Origin: Fuscovulum sp.
Lineage (GTDB): Bacteria > Pseudomonadota > Alphaproteobacteria > Rhodobacterales > Rhodobacteraceae
Reading direction: 5' to 3'
NCBI GenBank assembly: GCA_035192965.1
Contig: CP136571.1
Coordinates: 1,260,501-1,324,500 of the forward strand
Length of the DNA stretch: 64,000 bases
Shown here piece after piece: positions 52,717 to 60,693 of the stretch. Made by a program: the position numbers and the translations under genes. Every line of letters starts with the position of its first letter. Positions within the stretch are counted from its first letter, which is position 1. A model generated the notes under the pieces. The model ran no database searches, was not told where the DNA came from, and was given only the letters and a program-made list of their open reading frames with translations.

Positions 52717-53379
52717 TCAGGCCGTAGCGAGCTTGCGGCGACGCGACAGACCAACCAAGCCGAGCAGCGCAGTACCGAGCAGAAGGATACCGGCGGGCAG
52801 CGGGACGACGCTGATGGAGGCCTGCACGATGACACGCGACGGGTTCGTTCCCGGGCCTTCACCAAATAGCGTCGACGGAACCGGAAGGAACGACACGGTC
52901 ACCAGACCAAGGCCTGCGACTTGCTGGGAAGGAATGGAACCCCAGGTCAGGTTGCCGGTCAGGAAATCATATCTGTTGGCAATGAAGCCGGCCAAGCCGT
53001 TGTCGCTGTTGAAGTCCGTTGCGAAGCCCGTCCCAAGGCCCGTGCTTGCAAAGGTCGGCAGACCCGGCACAAGGAAGCGCAGCGCAGCGTTCAGATCGAA
53101 CAGGTCGGGAACGAAGCGGTCACGTGCCGAAGCGGTGAGTTCCAGGAAATCGAACACCAGAGCCGGGCCGTTGACTTGGACTTCCAGAACCGGGTTCGAA
53201 AGCAGCGACGGTGCATAGGCAACCGTTGCCAAGCAATCGCTTGCGCCGGTTGCGATCCGGCAGTTCGTGATGGTCGGGGCCGAAGACGTGTCTATCGTGA
53301 TCGGCGCAGCGACTGCCGCGCCGCTGATGACCACGACCGCAGCCAACGATTGCAACCACATTTTTGCATATCCGAGCAT
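52717..53379 (-). CDS. VPLPA-CTERM secreted protein, likely XrtD substrate
   Basis: A 220-residue exported protein with a signal peptide (MWLQSLAAVVVISGAAVA, cut near residue 24), a soluble beta-rich middle, and the three-part C-terminal sorting tail: VPLPA (residues 192-196), a hydrophobic helix GILLLGTALLGLVGL and the basic end SRRRK. This tail is recognised by exosortase XrtD, encoded at 34410 in this window. Mature features are one possible disulfide (NCRIATGASDC), the hydrophobic stretch PALVFDFLELTASARDRFVPDLFD, and GTGFATDFNSDNGLAG. The function is unknown; it is probably a matrix or surface protein. ATG 53379 follows GGGAG at eight bases. A strong terminator follows the gene. Confidence 0.88.
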   Translation of the reverse strand: MLGYAKMWLQSLAAVVVISGAAVAAPITIDTSSAPTITNCRIATGASDCLATVAYAPSLLSNPVLEVQVNGPALVFDFLELTASARDRFVPDLFDLNAALRFLVPGLPTFASTGLGTGFATDFNSDNGLAGFIANRYDFLTGNLTWGSIPSQQVAGLGLVTVSFLPVPSTLFGEGPGTNPSRVIVQASISVVPLPAGILLLGTALLGLVGLSRRRKLATA

Positions 53380-53633
53380 AGCATAATCTCCCAACGCGGA
53401 GGTCTTCCGGCCCAACGCCACAATCCAACCAGTGTTAAGCCATATTAATACCGCATTTGGGGCCTGATGGAACCACTTTGTGCATAATGGGCCTGAATAT
53501 AGCGATCAGGCACGCAAAGCTTTGCGATTTTCGGAAAGCGTGCCACCATGACGTGTGCAGCCACAGCACAACGTCACGTGATCGGGTGTGATTGGCGACT
53601 TTAGACGCGGTCAGTACAAGTTGATTCGAGGCA

Positions 53634-54536
53634 TCAGCCGCCTGCATGGATCGCGGCCAGATGTGCCGGCATCGACGAATCGCGCATGAGGCTGCGGAAC
53701 CGGTCAAAGCGGGTGGTGGCATAGGCGAGGAAGTCATCCGCCGGGTTGCCGTTGGCGTGCTGGATCAATCCCCACAACGTCCAGAGCAGATCGCACATCG
53801 CCTTGTAGGCCACCATGCGGGCATGGTCGGCTGGATTGGGTTGGCCCTGAAAATAGGCCTCCAGCAGTTCACGGTCCTGGGCGGCGTCAAATCCTGCCTC
53901 GACGGACAGATCGCCCAGATCCCACATCGGATCGTTCATGCCGGAATATTCCCAATCGACGATCCACATGCGGCTGCCGGTATCGAGGAAGTTCTCGCAC
54001 AGCGGATCGCAATGGCAGGGCGCAAGCGGGCGGGGATGCGCGTCAAGGGCGGCGCGCACCTGTTGCGCGTCTTGCAGAGCGTCAACGTAACCCTCTGGCA
54101 AAGCAGTGGATTTTGTAGCCAGCAGGGAGCGATAGCTGTCGATCATGTCGAACAGATCAAAGCGCGCCGGGAAGGTCTGGCCGCTGTCATGCAGGCGGCG
54201 AAAGGCATGGGCGGCGCGGGCAGGGCTGCCGGGCCGCGTGCGGAACAGGTCAGGCGTCATGGTGACGGTGTCGGGGATGAAGCGGGTGACCATCAAACCG
54301 GTGGCGGGATCGGCGTGCAGCACATCAGGCGCGACGCCGGCCATGGCGGCAGCGCGGGCGGCGACGGCCTCATTGCCGCGGTCGATATATTCGGCGGTGC
54401 CTTCGCCGGGGATGCGCAGGATATGGTCACCCAGATGCCAGACCCGGTTGGTCAGCCCGCCAAGGCGGCGGGGCGTGCCGGTGAAGCCCTGCAAGACGGG
54501 AAGGGTGGCGGCGATTGCGGCGATGTCGTCGGTCAT
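53634..54536 (-). CDS. Choline-kinase-like phosphotransferase (first of two)
   Basis: A 300-residue protein of the aminoglycoside phosphotransferase/choline kinase fold. Seen: the nucleotide region RRLGGLTNRVWHLGDHILRIPGEGTAEYI, Brenner-type catalytic loop PCHCDPLCENFLD (HxDxxxxN) and the metal-binding WIVDWEYSGMNDPMWDLGDL. The IVDWEYSG and DLGDLS features match LicA/choline kinases. It may phosphorylate choline, ethanolamine or another small alcohol. It is a paralogue of the protein at 57821 and diverges from a methyltransferase gene at 54610. Confidence 0.85.
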   Translation of the reverse strand: MTDDIAAIAATLPVLQGFTGTPRRLGGLTNRVWHLGDHILRIPGEGTAEYIDRGNEAVAARAAAMAGVAPDVLHADPATGLMVTRFIPDTVTMTPDLFRTRPGSPARAAHAFRRLHDSGQTFPARFDLFDMIDSYRSLLATKSTALPEGYVDALQDAQQVRAALDAHPRPLAPCHCDPLCENFLDTGSRMWIVDWEYSGMNDPMWDLGDLSVEAGFDAAQDRELLEAYFQGQPNPADHARMVAYKAMCDLLWTLWGLIQHANGNPADDFLAYATTRFDRFRSLMRDSSMPAHLAAIHAGG

Positions 54537-54609
54537 TCTAGCCCCTGCCGTTGCGTTGCGGATCAGTCTGCCGCAAGCTGGACACAAGGCAAAGCGGGGA
54601 GTGGGGATC

Positions 54610-55269
54610 ATGGCAACCGGCGGGCATGACGGGCATCTAGGCGCGGTCTACGAGGCCCGCGCGCCCGAGGAAGTGGCCGCCGTTTATGACGCCTGGGCAA
54701 GCACTTACGATGAAGAGATGGCCAAGGCGGGGTATCGCCATCCGGCGGTGGGACTTGCGCTTCTCGCGCGGCATTTGCCGCGGGGGGCGGGGCCTGTGCT
54801 GGATGCGGGCTGCGGGACGGGGTTGCTGGGGGATTGGCTGGGCATTCTGGGCTTTGCGCCGGTTGAGGGGTTGGACCTGTCGCCCGGCATGTTGGAGGTG
54901 GCACGGCGCAAGGGGAGCTATGCGCGGCTGCACAATCTGGCACTGGGGCGGGAATTGCCCTTTGAAAACGGGCAGTTCGCGGGTGTCATCTCAACCGGGG
55001 TATTCACCACGGGCCATGTCGGGGCCGAGGGGTTGCCGGAGCTGATCCGCATCACGCGGCCCGGCGGGGTGATCGTGCTGACGGTGAAGACGACGCTGTG
55101 GGATGGCGGTTTTGCCGCCGCTTTGGGTGTGCAGCAGCCGGTGCAGATGGCGGTGCAGACGGGCGTGCATACGGATGTGCATATCGTGGAGCAAACCGAC
55201 CCCTATATCTCGATGCCCGGAGAGCCGGGAACGGTGCCTTCGCTCGCGGTGGTCCTGCGGCGGGTGTGA
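54610..55269 (+). CDS. Class I SAM-dependent methyltransferase
   Basis: A 219-residue methyltransferase. The SAM site is GPVLDAGCGTGLLGDWLG with the acidic end of strand 2 in VEGLDLSPGMLEVAR; the segment FENGQFAGVISTGVFTTGHVG is motif II/III. The N-terminus YEARAPEEVAAVYDAWASTYDEEMAKAGYRHP is seen in bacterial Williams-Beuren-type (WBSCR27-like) methyltransferases. The substrate is unknown. It is divergent from the choline-kinase-like gene 73 bases away and converges with the flavoprotein gene. A structured intergenic element lies between the converging ends. Confidence 0.85.
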   Translation: MATGGHDGHLGAVYEARAPEEVAAVYDAWASTYDEEMAKAGYRHPAVGLALLARHLPRGAGPVLDAGCGTGLLGDWLGILGFAPVEGLDLSPGMLEVARRKGSYARLHNLALGRELPFENGQFAGVISTGVFTTGHVGAEGLPELIRITRPGGVIVLTVKTTLWDGGFAAALGVQQPVQMAVQTGVHTDVHIVEQTDPYISMPGEPGTVPSLAVVLRRV

Positions 55270-55309
55270 GGCTGCATTCTTCGGCGCGCGCGCCTGGAAT
55301 CGGCGTCGC

Positions 55310-55363
55310 ATGGGTATTTTTGCCAAGATGAAACGGCGGGTTCACCTTGGTTCAAATACCCAT
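55310..55363. repeat. Imperfect long stem-loop between convergent genes
   Basis: ATGGGTATTT (55310-55319) pairs perfectly with AAATACCCAT (55354-55363). Inside, CCAAG (55323-55327) pairs with CTTGG (55346-55350), giving a two-part stem around an 18-base loop. It lies between the stops of the methyltransferase and the flavoprotein genes. It may be a bidirectional terminator, or a copy of a dispersed rhodobacterial intergenic element; only one copy occurs here. Confidence 0.6.
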
Positions 55364-55388
55364 CTGACTGCGCCACTTTGCGCGGCGC

Positions 55389-57824
55389 TCAGGCCTTGAT
55401 GCGCGCGCCTTCGGGATCGACCAGCGGACCGAGTGCAAGGGTGGCGGGCAAGGCATCCCCGGCGACCACAAGCTGATAGCTGCCAGAGGTGAGCCAATCA
55501 TCGGCCACGCCATCGGCGTTGCGGATATAGCCGTAGCCGATGCTTTGCCCCAACGTGTAGCCGTAACCGCCAGAGGTGAGATACCCCACCGGCTGGCCAT
55601 CACGCAGGATGGTTTCGCGGCCCACCAGCACGGCATCAGGATCGGCCAGCGTGAAGCCTGCAAAGCGTTTGGTCAGCGGCTTGCCCTGCGCGCCCTCTAA
55701 CGCGGCGCGGCCCATGAAGGGGGTGTTGGCCTTGAGCTTGACCGCCCAGCCAAGGCCCGCTTCGAACGGCGTATCGTTGGGGGTGATGTCAGAGGACCAG
55801 GCGCGGTAGCCCTTTTCCAGCCGCAGGGATTCCAGCGCGCGATAGCCCACGGGGCGGATATCCGCGCCGCCTGCCGCCATCAGCGCATCAAAGACCGCGC
55901 CGGTTTGGGCGAGGGGGGTGTGAAGTTCCCATCCCAGTTCACCAACGTAGGTGACGCGCAGGGCGCGGACCTTTGCCCCGGCGATAGCGATGTCGCGGAC
56001 ATGGCCGAAGGGGAAGGCGCTGTTGGAGACATCGGCATCGGTGACCTTGGCAAGAACGTTACGCGCCAGCGGCCCCATGAGCGAGAGGGTCCCCCAATCT
56101 TCGGTCACATCTGTCAGTGTGCAGCCTGTGGCGGGCAGGTGATCGGCGATCCAAGCAAGGTCATGGGTGCGGAAGCCGGTGCCGGTGACGATATAGAAAT
56201 GTTCGTCTGACAGGCGGGCGACCGTGAGGTCAGCCTCGATCCCGCCGCGGGTGTTGAGGAGTTGCGTATAGGTCAGGCGGCCCACATCTCGGGCCACGCG
56301 GTTGGCGCAGATCCATTCCAGCGCCTCGGCGGCCTTTGGCCCCGCGAGTTCGTATTTGGCGAAGGAGGATTGGTCGAAGATGCCAACCTTTTCGCGCACA
56401 TGGGCATGTTCCTGCCCCACGGGGGCGAACCAGTTCTGGCGGCCCATACTATAGACGTCGTGGGGTTCCATTCCCTGTGGGGCGAACCAGTTGGGGCGTT
56501 CCCAGCCGAGTTTGGAGCCGAAGACGGCGCGGTGGGTTTTCAGGCGGTCATAGAGGGGAGAGGTGATGCGGGGGCGGCCGCTGGTATATTCCTCATGCGG
56601 GAAGCCGATGGTGTAGTGTTTGCCATAGGCCTCCATCGTGCGGTCGAAGACCCAATCGCGGTCGCGGTGGAGATTTGAGAAGCGTCGGATGTCGACGACC
56701 CAGAGGTCGAGCGGAGCCTCATCCCGCATGACCCATTCGGCCAACACCCAGCCCGCGCCGCCGCCCGACGCGATGCCAAAGGCGTTGAAGCCCGCGCCGA
56801 CATACATATTGGCGCATTCCGGCGCGGGGCCGAGGATGAAATTGCCATCGGGGGTGAAGCTTTCCGCGCCGTTGATCATCTGCTTCACGCCGGTGTTTTC
56901 CAATGCCGGAACGCGGGCGATGGCCTGTTCGAGGTGCTGGCTGAAATGGTCGTAATCATCATCAAACAGGCGGAATTCCCAGTTCTTGGGAATATCGCCC
57001 GTGACCCAGCCTTGCGGGTTGGGTTCATAGCCGCCCATGACCAGACCGCCGACTTCTTCCTTGAAATAGGTACGGCGGTCAGGGTCGCGTAGGGTGGGCG
57101 CGTCGGGGGAGAGGCCGTCGATCTTCTCGGTGATGATGTATTGGTGTTTGACGGGTTGCAGGGGGACATTGATCCCGGCCATGGCCCCGATTTCCCGCGC
57201 CCACATGCCGCCGCAGTTAACGACCTTTTCGCAGGTGATCGTGCCTTGATTGGTGTGGACAGCGGTGATGCGGCGGCCGTCCATGGCAAAGCCCGTGACA
57301 GTGACGCCTTCAAGCAGTTTCGCCCCGTGCATCCGCGCCCCCTTGGCGAGGCTTTGGGTGATGTCTGACGGGCTCGCCTGCCCGTCGGTGGGCAGCCAGC
57401 TTGCGCCGACCAGATCGGATGTGTCCATCAGGGGCCACATGCGTTTCACTTCATCCGGCGAGACGAGGTGCATCTCCATCCCGAAGGAGCGGGCGGTGGT
57501 GGCGAGGCGGCGGTATTCGGTCCAGCGGTCGGGGTTGGTGGCAAGGCGCAGGCAGCCCGTCATCTTCCACCCGGTATCAAGACCCGTCTCTGCGGCGAGG
57601 CCCTTGTAGAGGTCGACCGAGTATTTCAACACCTTGGTGATCGAGGCGGAGGCGCGAAGCTGACCCACGAGCCCCGCCGCGTGCCAGGTGGAGCCGGAGG
57701 TGATCTGGCCCTGTTCCAGCAGGATCACATCAGCCTTGTGGTCGCGCGCCAGATGATAGGCGGTGGAACAGCCGATGATGCCGCCGCCGATGACGACGAT
57801 CTGGGCATGGGTGGGGATGGTCAT
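55389..57824 (-). CDS. Dimethylglycine/sarcosine dehydrogenase-like flavoprotein
   Basis: An 811-residue fusion of an N-terminal DAO-type FAD domain and a C-terminal aminomethyltransferase (GcvT-like) domain, as in dimethylglycine and sarcosine dehydrogenases. Seen: IVVIGGGIIGCSTAYHLA (residues 9-26), the covalent-FAD histidine H48 in TSGSTWHAAGL, GGAGWVLAEWV near residue 360, and in the C-terminal half REKVGIFDQSSFAKYELAGP, the folate-site region with GGIEADLTVARL and the final GYRAWSSDITPNDTPFEAGLGWAVKLK. It should demethylate a methylated glycine and pass the C1 unit to tetrahydrofolate. ATG 57824 overlaps the kinase-like stop as ATGA. It is the last gene of the transport operon. Confidence 0.93.
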   Translation of the reverse strand: MTIPTHAQIVVIGGGIIGCSTAYHLARDHKADVILLEQGQITSGSTWHAAGLVGQLRASASITKVLKYSVDLYKGLAAETGLDTGWKMTGCLRLATNPDRWTEYRRLATTARSFGMEMHLVSPDEVKRMWPLMDTSDLVGASWLPTDGQASPSDITQSLAKGARMHGAKLLEGVTVTGFAMDGRRITAVHTNQGTITCEKVVNCGGMWAREIGAMAGINVPLQPVKHQYIITEKIDGLSPDAPTLRDPDRRTYFKEEVGGLVMGGYEPNPQGWVTGDIPKNWEFRLFDDDYDHFSQHLEQAIARVPALENTGVKQMINGAESFTPDGNFILGPAPECANMYVGAGFNAFGIASGGGAGWVLAEWVMRDEAPLDLWVVDIRRFSNLHRDRDWVFDRTMEAYGKHYTIGFPHEEYTSGRPRITSPLYDRLKTHRAVFGSKLGWERPNWFAPQGMEPHDVYSMGRQNWFAPVGQEHAHVREKVGIFDQSSFAKYELAGPKAAEALEWICANRVARDVGRLTYTQLLNTRGGIEADLTVARLSDEHFYIVTGTGFRTHDLAWIADHLPATGCTLTDVTEDWGTLSLMGPLARNVLAKVTDADVSNSAFPFGHVRDIAIAGAKVRALRVTYVGELGWELHTPLAQTGAVFDALMAAGGADIRPVGYRALESLRLEKGYRAWSSDITPNDTPFEAGLGWAVKLKANTPFMGRAALEGAQGKPLTKRFAGFTLADPDAVLVGRETILRDGQPVGYLTSGGYGYTLGQSIGYGYIRNADGVADDWLTSGSYQLVVAGDALPATLALGPLVDPEGARIKA

Positions 57825-58699
57825 TTTTTCTGTCCGTGCAGGGAATGGTATTGGGTCAGCGCCGCGTCGAGCTTGGCCAGGTTTTCGCGGGCGTAGGATT
57901 TGTAATCCGCGCCGGGGGCGGCGAGGTGGAGGTCCGAGATCATGGCCCACATCGCCTCACGCAGGAGGCTGGTGCATTGCATGGCATCAAAGGCGCGGCG
58001 CAGGGGGGCATCGGGGAGACTGCCGAAATAGGCGGTGAGCAGGCGGTCGGTTTCATCCGGCGTCATCCCGGCGTTTGAGGCAGCCCCGGCAAGATCGAAC
58101 AGCGCGGTGCCGAAGCCTGCATATTCATAGTCGATCAGCCAGAGGCGGGTGCCGTCATCGAGGAAATTGGCGGGCAGCAGATCATGGTGGCCGAAGATCA
58201 GGGGAAGGGGGATCTGGGCCTGTTCCAGTTCGGTGCAGAGGTCCAGCAGCGCGGGCAGATCGGGGGTGAAGGGGCTGTTGCCCGCGCGCAGCGTGCGGGC
58301 ATAGTCGCGGATCACGTGAAAGGGCCAGAAGAGGAAGGCCGCGCCTTGGATATGGGCGGCCATGTTGTGGTGAAAGCGGCGCAGCAGATCGCCCACCCGT
58401 TCCGGGTTTGCCCGCAGGTCATCGGGGCCCCAGGTGCGGGCGTTCAGGTATTCGACAACCGTCACGCCCGGCGCGGCATGTTCCACGGCGGGGCCGAAAC
58501 CTGCGGCATGGGCGGCGCGGGCGGTCATAACCTCACGCGCGCGGTCGACATGGTGGAAGGGGAAGTCGCGCCCGAAACGGACGACATGGACGCCCGCCGC
58601 ATCGGTCACTTTCCAGCTTTCGTTGGACAGGCCCCCCAGCAGGGGTTCGGCGGTGATGTCACCCTGCCATGGCAGGGCGCGCAGGGTGGCGGGGATCAT
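57821..58699 (-). CDS. Choline-kinase-like phosphotransferase (second of two)
   Basis: A 292-residue APH/choline-kinase-fold protein. Seen: EPLLGGLSNESWKVTDAAGVHVVRFGRDFPFHHVDRAREVM, catalytic loop FGHHDLLPANFLDDG (HxDxxxxN) and metal motif WLIDYEYAGFGTALFDLAGAASNAG. These are the residues of a working kinase. It sits inside the betaine-type operon with ATGA overlaps on both sides (permease upstream, flavoprotein downstream), so a role in handling the imported compound is likely. Choline or ethanolamine is a guess. It is more than a domain relative of the protein at 53634: order and spacing of the motifs match. Confidence 0.88.
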   Translation of the reverse strand: MIPATLRALPWQGDITAEPLLGGLSNESWKVTDAAGVHVVRFGRDFPFHHVDRAREVMTARAAHAAGFGPAVEHAAPGVTVVEYLNARTWGPDDLRANPERVGDLLRRFHHNMAAHIQGAAFLFWPFHVIRDYARTLRAGNSPFTPDLPALLDLCTELEQAQIPLPLIFGHHDLLPANFLDDGTRLWLIDYEYAGFGTALFDLAGAASNAGMTPDETDRLLTAYFGSLPDAPLRRAFDAMQCTSLLREAMWAMISDLHLAAPGADYKSYARENLAKLDAALTQYHSLHGQKK

Positions 58700-60693
58700 A
58701 TATGCCCTCCAAGCCCCAGCTTGGCGCGCTGCGCCTCGGCCGCGGCGTGGATCAGGCGGTCGGCGATGATGGCGATGAAGGCGATGGCAAGGCCTGCGAC
58801 AAGGCCGTTGCCGGGATTGGCCTTGGTCAGCGCCATATAGACATCCTGCCCAAGGTCGCGGGTGCCGACGAGGGCGGTGATCACCAGCATGGCGAGGGCG
58901 AACATGATCGTCTGGTTCAGGCCCAGCAGAATTTCCGGCAGGGCAAGGCGCAGGCGGATGCGGGTGAGGATCTGCCAATCGGTGCAGCCCATGGCGCGGC
59001 CTGCCTCGATCAGCCTTGGGTCGACGGATTGCAGGCCAAGGACGGTGTAGCGGATTGAGGCGACAACGGCGTAGGCCACCACGGCGATCAGGGCGGTGAA
59101 GTCGCCCACGCGGAACAGCATGACCACGGGCATGAGATAGACAAAGGAGGGCAGGGTTTGCAGCGTGTCGATGATGGCGCGGGTGATGGTCCAGGCCCGG
59201 TCACGGTCGGCCACGGCGATGGCGATGGGCAGGCCGATGGCCATGGCGATCAGGCTTGCGATGCCGCAGAGATAGACGGTGATCATCGCCTTTTCCCATT
59301 GCCCGGTAGCTGCGATCAGGAAGGACAGGCTGGCGGTAAGCAGGCCCAGCCGCCAGCCGCCCAGACGCCAGCCCGCAAGGCCCAGCATTGCAACAACCGC
59401 CACCCATGGCAGCGACAGCATGAAGCGTTTGACGGGGATCAAGAGGCCCAGAAGGACAGCGTTCTTGATCGCCTCCAGCGTGTCAAAGAAGGTGATGTTG
59501 ATCCATTCCACGGCTGCCGCCCAGAACGGGCTGGTCGTCAGGCGGGCGCTTTCGGGATAGGTCTGGATGGCGGGGATCAGCATGCCCAGCAGGGTGGTGG
59601 CGAGGATGAGGGCAAGGGCTGCGGCAAGATAGGGGTGGCGCTGGATCAGGCTGCCCTGCGGGATGGCGGCGCGGTTGCGCCGGGCCAGCGCCTGCGACAG
59701 CCGGTCAAGCGTTATGGCCAGCGCGACGATGGCAAGCCCCGCCTCTAGCCCCACGCCGAAATCGAGGCGGCGCAGCGCGTTGAGCACGTCAAAGCCAAGC
59801 CCGCCCGCGCCGATCATCGAGGCGATAATGACCATGTTGAGCGATTGCATGATCACCTGATTGACGCCCACCAGCAGCGGTTCGCGCGCCGATGGCACCA
59901 GCACGCGCCATGTCATCTGCCGGTCGGTGCAGCCCACCATGCGGCCAAGATCGTGAATTTCGGACGGCACCCGTTGCAGGGCCAGTGTGGTGATGCGGAT
60001 CATCGGCGGCATGGCATAGATCAGCGTGGCCACGATGGCCGCCGTGGGGCCGAAGCCGAACAGGATCAGGATGGGCACCAGATAGGCAAAGACCGGCATG
60101 GTCTGCATGAGATCGAGAAACGGTTTCATCGCGCGGTCAAGCCACGGCCTGCGGGCGGCGGCGATGCCGAGGAACAGCCCGCCCGCAACGCCCAAAGGCA
60201 CGGCCACGATGATGGATGACAGCGTGATCATCGCGCTTTGCCATTGGCCGAAGACGGCGATGAAGGTCATGCAGGCGGCAACGGTCAACGCCAGCGGGAT
60301 GCCCCCGGCATACAGCCCGATCAGCGCCAGAAGCCCGACTACGGCCACCCAAGGGAGCGGCGGCCACAGTTGGATAGCGCTAGACCCTTCGCCGGACAAA
60401 AGGCCGGTGGCCAGCAGGGCCAGCGTGGCGCGATAGGGCAGGTCGATCACGTCTGCGATCAGGCGGGTGATGTCGGCAAAGGCGATGGGGCCGATGGCGG
60501 CCTCTTTCACCAGCCAGTTTATCGCGCCGCCAATCCAGCGCGCGGCGGGGATTTGCAGCGCCTTGGGGTATTCAAAGGCGAAGGGGGCCACGGTCTGCCC
60601 CCAGAGCCAGAGGATCGCGGCCAGCGACAACGCGATGCCCCAGATCAGGCGGGGTGAGGCGGTGGCATAAATGGGGGCGGGAAGGGCGGTCAT
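58696..60693 (-). CDS. Glycine-betaine-type ABC permease with two fused permease domains
   Basis: A 665-residue inner-membrane protein made of two MetI/ProW-type permease units in tandem. Unit 1 has the ABC-coupling loop IRITTLALQRVPSEIHDLGRMVGCTDRQMTWRVLVPSAREPLL; unit 2 has VVASIRYTVLGLQSVDPRLIEAGRAMGCTDWQILTRIRLRLALPEI. Both carry the GCTD block. The tandem form replaces the usual homodimer of ProW, so the channel can be asymmetric. It overlaps the ATPase gene (ATGA) upstream and the kinase-like gene downstream. The family transports quaternary or methylated amines. Confidence 0.92.
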   Translation of the reverse strand: MTALPAPIYATASPRLIWGIALSLAAILWLWGQTVAPFAFEYPKALQIPAARWIGGAINWLVKEAAIGPIAFADITRLIADVIDLPYRATLALLATGLLSGEGSSAIQLWPPLPWVAVVGLLALIGLYAGGIPLALTVAACMTFIAVFGQWQSAMITLSSIIVAVPLGVAGGLFLGIAAARRPWLDRAMKPFLDLMQTMPVFAYLVPILILFGFGPTAAIVATLIYAMPPMIRITTLALQRVPSEIHDLGRMVGCTDRQMTWRVLVPSAREPLLVGVNQVIMQSLNMVIIASMIGAGGLGFDVLNALRRLDFGVGLEAGLAIVALAITLDRLSQALARRNRAAIPQGSLIQRHPYLAAALALILATTLLGMLIPAIQTYPESARLTTSPFWAAAVEWINITFFDTLEAIKNAVLLGLLIPVKRFMLSLPWVAVVAMLGLAGWRLGGWRLGLLTASLSFLIAATGQWEKAMITVYLCGIASLIAMAIGLPIAIAVADRDRAWTITRAIIDTLQTLPSFVYLMPVVMLFRVGDFTALIAVVAYAVVASIRYTVLGLQSVDPRLIEAGRAMGCTDWQILTRIRLRLALPEILLGLNQTIMFALAMLVITALVGTRDLGQDVYMALTKANPGNGLVAGLAIAFIAIIADRLIHAAAEAQRAKLGLGGHI

